From Myxococcales bacterium (GTDB lineage: Bacteria; Myxococcota; Myxococcia; Myxococcales; JAJYLH01), in NCBI GenBank assembly GCA_021787845.1, contig JAJYLH010000014.1, positions 26,855 to 90,854 on the forward strand: DNA of 64,000 bases, in the 5' to 3' direction. The position numbers and the translations under genes are program-made. Positions 60,205-64,000 of this stretch are shown piece after piece. Within the stretch, counting starts at the first letter, position 1, and each line of letters opens with the position of its first letter. The notes below the pieces were generated by a model. It did not search any database and was not told where the DNA came from. It was given only the letters and a program-made list of their open reading frames with translations.

Positions 60205-61551
60205 TTGGGCTTCACGGAAGGCATCGCCAACATCTTCAGGGTCGAGGAGCTGCGCAAGCGGCTGCTGTTCACCCTCGCCATGCTGTTCGTCTTCCGGCTG
60301 GGCACGGCCATCACCACGCCGGGCGTCGACATCTCGGTGATGCGCGAGTACATGTCGAGCTCGTCGGGCGGCGGCGGGCTCTTGGGCCTGTTCAACCTGT
60401 TCTCGGGCGGCGGCCTCGCCAGGCTGTCCATCTTCGCGCTGTCGATCATGCCGTACGTCTCGGCGCAGATCATCTTCCAGATGCTCGGCGTCGTGATGCC
60501 GTCGATCGAGAAGCTGCAGAAGGAAGGCGAGGCCGGCCGGCGGAAAATCAACCAGTACACCCGCTACGGCACCATCGCCCTCTCGATCGTCCAGGGCTTC
60601 GGCATCGCGCTCTTCCTGGAGAGCCTCCATGTCGGCGTCCGGCAGGTGGTGCCCGACTACGCGCGTGGCTGGGGCTTTCGCATCCTGACCGTCGTCGTCC
60701 TCACCGCCGGCACCGCCTTCATCATGTGGCTCGGCGAGCAGATCACCGAGCGGGGCATCGGCGAAGGCATCTCGCTTATCATCTTCGCCGGCATCGTCGC
60801 CCGCATCCCGAGCGCGCTCTACTCGACCATCAAGCTGATTCCGGGCAACGACAAGATGACCCCGCTCGCCATCATCGTCCTGATCGCGGTGATGATCGCG
60901 ACGATCGGCTCCATCTGCTTCGTCGAGCGGGCGAGCCGCCGGGTCCCGGTGCAATACGCGAAGCGGGTGGTCGGCAACCGCGAGTTCGGCGGCCAGGCCT
61001 CGCACCTGCCGCTCAAGGTCAACACCTCGGGCGTCATCCCGCCGATCTTCGCGTCGTCCCTCCTGGTCTTCCCGGCGACGGTCGCGAGCTATCTGCCCTT
61101 CATGAAGGGCGTCTCGAACGTCATCCTGAACAACCTCTGGCTGCACAACGTGCTCTACGTCATCCTCATCATCCTCTTCGCGTTCTTCTACACCGCGGTG
61201 ACCTTCAACCCGGTCGACGTCGCGGACAACATGAAGAAGAACGGCGGGTACGTCCCGGGCATCCGGCCGGGGAAGAAGACGGCGGAGTACATCGACCTCG
61301 TCTTGAGCCGCATCACCTTCGGCGGCGCGCTCTACCTCGCCGCGGTCTGCGTCCTCCCGACCTTGATCATCGAGTACTACGGCGTCTCGTTCTTCTTCGG
61401 CGGGACGGCGCTGCTCATCGTCGTCGGCGTCGCGCTCGACACGGTCAACCGCATCGAGGGGCACCTCATCACCCGGCACTACGAGGGCTTCACCGGAACC
61501 AAGGGCGCCCGCATCCGCCGCCGCCGCGAGCTGCAGAGCTTCTCCATCTAG
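60205..61551 (+). CDS. secY: Protein translocase subunit SecY
   Basis: 448 residues with ten TM helices, the central channel of Sec export. [20 protein letters not shown], then [42 protein letters not shown] and [11 protein letters not shown] are diagnostic. Translation starts at TTG 60205, supported by the SD AAAAGGGG and by alignment with the usual N-terminus; no ATG lies in a suitable position. Confidence 0.97.
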   Translation: MGFTEGIANIFRVEELRKRLLFTLAMLFVFRLGTAITTPGVDISVMREYMSSSSGGGGLLGLFNLFSGGGLARLSIFALSIMPYVSAQIIFQMLGVVMPSIEKLQKEGEAGRRKINQYTRYGTIALSIVQGFGIALFLESLHVGVRQVVPDYARGWGFRILTVVVLTAGTAFIMWLGEQITERGIGEGISLIIFAGIVARIPSALYSTIKLIPGNDKMTPLAIIVLIAVMIATIGSICFVERASRRVPVQYAKRVVGNREFGGQASHLPLKVNTSGVIPPIFASSLLVFPATVASYLPFMKGVSNVILNNLWLHNVLYVILIILFAFFYTAVTFNPVDVADNMKKNGGYVPGIRPGKKTAEYIDLVLSRITFGGALYLAAVCVLPTLIIEYYGVSFFFGGTALLIVVGVALDTVNRIEGHLITRHYEGFTGTKGARIRRRRELQSFSI

Positions 61552-61630
61552 GCGAGGCGGGGATGGCAGCGTCGATGTCGTCCCGAGTCGCTCCCCCCGA
61601 GGCCCTCGCCGCCCCCGCCCGTCCGCCACC

Positions 61631-61708
61631 AGATGGAGCCGGACACGTCAATGTCCGGGTACAACCGCGGCCCACGAAACCCGGACACTCACGTGTCCGG
61701 CTCCATCC
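61631..61708. repeat. Double-hairpin repeat, copy C (secY-map gap)
   Basis: GGAGCCGGACACGTCAATGT, then CCGGGT; a centre with GCGGCCCACGAA; then ACCCGGACACTCACGTGTCC, then GGCTCC. The 26-bp arms are nearly perfect inverted repeats, each with its own inner dyad. Confidence 0.88.
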
Positions 61709-61771
61709 GTTCCTTGCAGGCGAGGGTCGGGGAGGGGGGGCGTCGCCCGTCCCGGTCGGTGTCGAGGCAGC

Positions 61772-62536
61772 GTGAGCATCGAGACCAAGAGTCGCGCCGA
61801 GCTCGGCTGGATGCGCGAGGCCTCGCGCGCGACGGCGGAGATCGTCGCGCTGATGATCCAGGCGGCGCAGCCGGGCACCCAGCTCATCGAGCTCGACCGC
61901 CTCGCCCGGAGCGAAATCGACAAGCGGCACGCGACGAGCTCCTTCCTCGGCTACAAGCCCGGTGGGTTGCCGCCCTACCCGGCGGTGGTCTGCCTGAGCC
62001 TGAACGACGTGGTCGTCCATGGCATCCCCGACGCGACCCGGCTCCAGGAAGGCGACATCCTGAGCCTCGACTTCGCGGTCAGCATGCGCGGGTATCACGG
62101 CGACATGGCGCGGACGATACCCATCGGCCCGATCAGCCCCGAGCGCCAGGCGCTCATCGACGTGACCCGGGCGGCGCTCGACGTCGCGGTGCAGACGGTG
62201 CTCCCGACCAAGCGCATCGGCGACATCGGGCACGCGGTCCAGACCTTCGTCGAGGAGCGTGGGTTCCAGGTGGTGCGCGACTTCGTCGGCCACGGCATCG
62301 GCCGGCGGATGCACGAGGACCCACAGGTCCCGAACTACGGCGCGCCCAACCGCCTCCCGCGCATCCGCTTCGGCACCACCCTCGCCCTGGAGCCGATGGT
62401 CAACGCCGGCACCTGGGAAGTCGAGGTGATGCCCGACCGGTGGACCGTCCGCACCCAGGACCGCCGCGACTCGGCCCACTTCGAGGACACCGTCGCCCTC
62501 ATCGAGGACGGCCCCGAGGTCCTCACCCGGCTCTGA
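61772..62536 (+). CDS. map: Methionine aminopeptidase, type I
   Basis: 254 residues, GTG start with GAGG upstream. Metal ligands are present: LDFAVSMRGYHGDMART (two Asp), the His in VGHGIGRRMHEDP, the Glu in ALEPMV and the Glu in HFEDTVALI. It removes N-terminal Met co-translationally. It follows secY directly, without the adk often found between them. Confidence 0.96.
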   Translation: MSIETKSRAELGWMREASRATAEIVALMIQAAQPGTQLIELDRLARSEIDKRHATSSFLGYKPGGLPPYPAVVCLSLNDVVVHGIPDATRLQEGDILSLDFAVSMRGYHGDMARTIPIGPISPERQALIDVTRAALDVAVQTVLPTKRIGDIGHAVQTFVEERGFQVVRDFVGHGIGRRMHEDPQVPNYGAPNRLPRIRFGTTLALEPMVNAGTWEVEVMPDRWTVRTQDRRDSAHFEDTVALIEDGPEVLTRL

Positions 62537-62609
62537 GACCCGTTCGCCGTCGCTCGCTCATCCTGAGCGCAGTCGAGGGACCCGCCGCTGAGCCGGTGAC
62601 GTCGCCGCG

Positions 62610-62655
62610 GATCAGACCGATCGGTCGGATCGGTCCGATCGGTCCGATCGGCGCC
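62610..62655. repeat. 9-bp GATC array, copy 8
   Basis: GATC occurs at 62610, 62619, 62628, 62637 and 62646. It lies downstream of map, just before the 21-bp minisatellite and in an open frame continuous with it. Confidence 0.9.
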
Positions 62656-62704
62656 GGCGGGACGACCACCTCGCGCGCGCCGACGGCCTGCCCGCGCGAG
62701 ACAA

Positions 62705-63043
62705 CAACCTCGCGCCGACCGACCAAGACCTCGCGCCAACCGACCAAGACCCCTCGCCAACCGACCAAGACCTCGCGCCGACCGACCAAGACCCCCCGCC
62801 AACCGACCAAGACCCCCCGCCAACCGACCAAGACCTCCCGCCAACCGACCAGGACCTCGCGCCAACCGACCAAGACCTCGCGCCAACCGACCAAGACCTC
62901 GCGCCAACCGACCAAGACCTCTCGCCAACCGACCAAGACCCCTCGCCAACCGACCAAGACCTCGCGCCAACCGACAACGACCCGTCGGCGACCGACAACG
63001 ACCCCCCGGCGGCCGAGAACAGCCCGTCGGCGGCCGAGAACAG
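62705..63043. repeat. 21-bp minisatellite (~16 units)
   Basis: Tandem units of the form AACCGACCAAGACCTCGCGCC, about 16 copies, most alike in the centre and diverging at the right end. On the plus strand one frame reads PTDQDLA heptads from a TGA-bounded start near 62595 to a TGA at 63095, but it contains no ATG, GTG or TTG. All frames are largely open, so coding strand cannot be deduced. The rest of 62537-63174 shows no gene. Confidence 0.9.
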
Positions 63044-63174
63044 CCGCGCGCCGCGGGGCAACGTCACCCATCCGACGATCGAGGATCCGGGCGCTTGACA
63101 GCCCAGCTTGGCAGCGGGAGTATCCGCCCCATCGCCGTGGACATGGGGCCCACCCGATTCCCCGAGGTACTCCG

Positions 63175-64000
63175 ATGGCCCGCAAGCAGAATGATTCCGC
63201 ACCCGTGACCACCTCTTCGCCGAGCGCTGCTCCCACCCCGGCGCCGCCGAGCCCGACCGCGGAAAGCATCGTCGCCGACTGGCGCGCGAAGGGGAAGGTC
63301 AAGGCCCAGACGTTGACCAACTTCCCCGGACGGGTGCGCTCGTTGCGCAAGCTGAACACCCTCCAGGGCCTCGCCGAGACGGACAAGGAGGAGCTCTTCG
63401 CCCGGGGCACGACGCAGGCGCACCTCGGCGCGCTGGGCCTGGTGCGCGACGAGGGCCGGACGCTGGTCCCGAAGCCGCAGCAGGAGAAGAAGGCGGAGGA
63501 GAAGCTGCCGGCGACGCCGCCGGACCTGCTCTCGCGGGCGGAGCAGCGGGTGATGGGGACCCGGTCGGTCGCGGCGAGCCGGCTGGGGGAGGCGAACCCC
63601 TTGACCGACGCGCTCGGGTTCAAGACGCCGGTCGCGAAGACCGCGCGGGCGTTGAGCGACAGCCTGAGCGAGCAGCGGCTGATCATCCTGCAGACCGACG
63701 CGGCGGGGAACGACTTGCCCAACGCCGATGCGAACCGCGCCCGGCTGAACGACGCCGGGTTCGACGCGGCGTACGTCGACCAGATGATCGCGCCGTTGCT
63801 CATCGAGCTCGCGCCGTTCGTCGGGCTGACGCCGGACGTCGAAGGCCAGTCGGTGATGGAGTGGGAGTGCATGGCGATGGTGGCCGCGGAGTACTTCTAC
63901 TTGCAGGCGGAGCTCGCGCTCCAGTCGACGGCGCGGGTCGCGAAGTACCACGCGGCGCAGCCGCAGATGAAGGCCGGCCGGTTCAAGAAGAAGCCGAAGA
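63175..64000 (+). CDS. Hypothetical protein, 3' partial
   Basis: 275 residues visible, open to the right edge. ATG 63175 has GAGG upstream. A Ser/Pro/Thr-rich N-terminus (SAPVTTSSPSAAPTPAPPSP) leads to a helical, Lys/Glu-rich protein with WRAKGKVKAQTLTNFPGRV, VKQ-like basic patches and LSRAEQRVMGTRSV. There is no signal peptide, TM segment or known motif. Codon usage and third-position GC match real genes here, and the antisense frames have no plausible domain. Function unknown. Confidence 0.65.
   Translation, partial: MARKQNDSAPVTTSSPSAAPTPAPPSPTAESIVADWRAKGKVKAQTLTNFPGRVRSLRKLNTLQGLAETDKEELFARGTTQAHLGALGLVRDEGRTLVPKPQQEKKAEEKLPATPPDLLSRAEQRVMGTRSVAASRLGEANPLTDALGFKTPVAKTARALSDSLSEQRLIILQTDAAGNDLPNADANRARLNDAGFDAAYVDQMIAPLLIELAPFVGLTPDVEGQSVMEWECMAMVAAEYFYLQAELALQSTARVAKYHAAQPQMKAGRFKKKPK

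Noticed and set aside
61552..61771. adk (adenylate kinase) between secY and map
   Set aside because: The gap is 220 bp, filled by double-hairpin repeat C, with no kinase sequence.
62705..63043. CRISPR array
   Set aside because: Units are directly contiguous 21-bp repeats with no unique spacers, so this is a minisatellite.
62523..63872. Long leftward open frame of ~449 codons crossing the minisatellite
   Set aside because: Its translation is a shadow of the rightward partial gene at 63175 and of the VGWREVL-type antisense of the 21-bp repeat; no domain or plausible RBS.

Overview
The window is a GC-rich, gene-dense bacterial chromosome segment. It most likely comes from a myxobacterium or close relative (Myxococcota / former Deltaproteobacteria). 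The evidence is giant secreted Cys-rich repeat proteins with a fibrinogen-like YCD...GGGW-type C-terminus, thrombospondin-3 calcium repeats beside OmpA domains, very large TPR proteins, many lipoproteins, frequent GTG/TTG starts and stop/start overlaps. The assignment is an inference from gene content.

Layout. (1) 1-10.4 kb: a rightward surface/secretion locus with a partial protein that may resemble the C-terminal part of a Tc-toxin A subunit, a 2004-residue vWA/24x Cys-rich/fibrinogen-like lipoprotein, and an OmpA-family protein, joined by stop/start overlaps. (2) 10.4-14.1 kb: a degraded zone with a broken outer-membrane-type gene, an orphan feoA under a Fur-box-like operator, two small membrane-protein genes, an IS630 transposase remnant and one copy of a ~220-bp repeat. 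(3) 14.1-24.5 kb: tldD-tldE (leftward), a cytosolic histidine kinase, an aminotransferase/omega-amidase pair, a repeat-filled gap, and a heterodimeric ABC exporter (leftward). (4) 24.8-41.5 kb: a giant TPR protein, aspS-truA, a Tol/Ton operon (tolQ-tolR-tolA-lipoprotein), a lipoprotein, murI, an SDR lacking its catalytic Tyr, an integrase remnant abutting tRNA-Pro(GGG), ihfA and a GlpA-like dehydrogenase. (5) 41.5-56.6 kb: a Cys-rich lipoprotein, hrpB, astB, a FadN-like beta-oxidation enzyme, hutI, an overlapping ubiB / Mla-like ATPase / two MlaE-permease operon, a heavy-metal-domain protein, a START-domain protein and a LOG-family enzyme. (6) 56.8-62.5 kb: the distal spc ribosomal operon (rpsH-rplF-rplR-rpsE-rpmD-rplO-secY-map) with its own promoter. 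(7) 62.6-64 kb: a 21-bp minisatellite and a gene running off the window.

The most striking structure not explained by genes is a family of eight short arrays in which GATC recurs at exactly 9-bp intervals (37 GATC sites in all). Seven lie between or at the edge of genes; one is translated in frame inside the Mla-like ATPase. A second family of three double-hairpin elements and a third ~220-bp family also occupy intergenic space. Several arrays and hairpins lie inside the ribosomal operon, and two exported-protein genes appear to read through repeat-like DNA before their signal peptides.

Functional themes: envelope biogenesis and transport (Tol, Mla-like, ABC exporter, OmpA, lipoproteins), translation (ribosomal proteins, aspS, truA, tRNA-Pro, map), amino-acid catabolism (astB, hutI, aminotransferase/omega-amidase) and fatty-acid oxidation. 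Several proteins carry substitutions at residues normally catalytic (SDR Tyr, HutI metal-ligand Asp, Mla-like ATPase Walker-B Glu and H-loop His, one ABC exporter NBD). All identifications come from reading motifs by eye; no database search was run.
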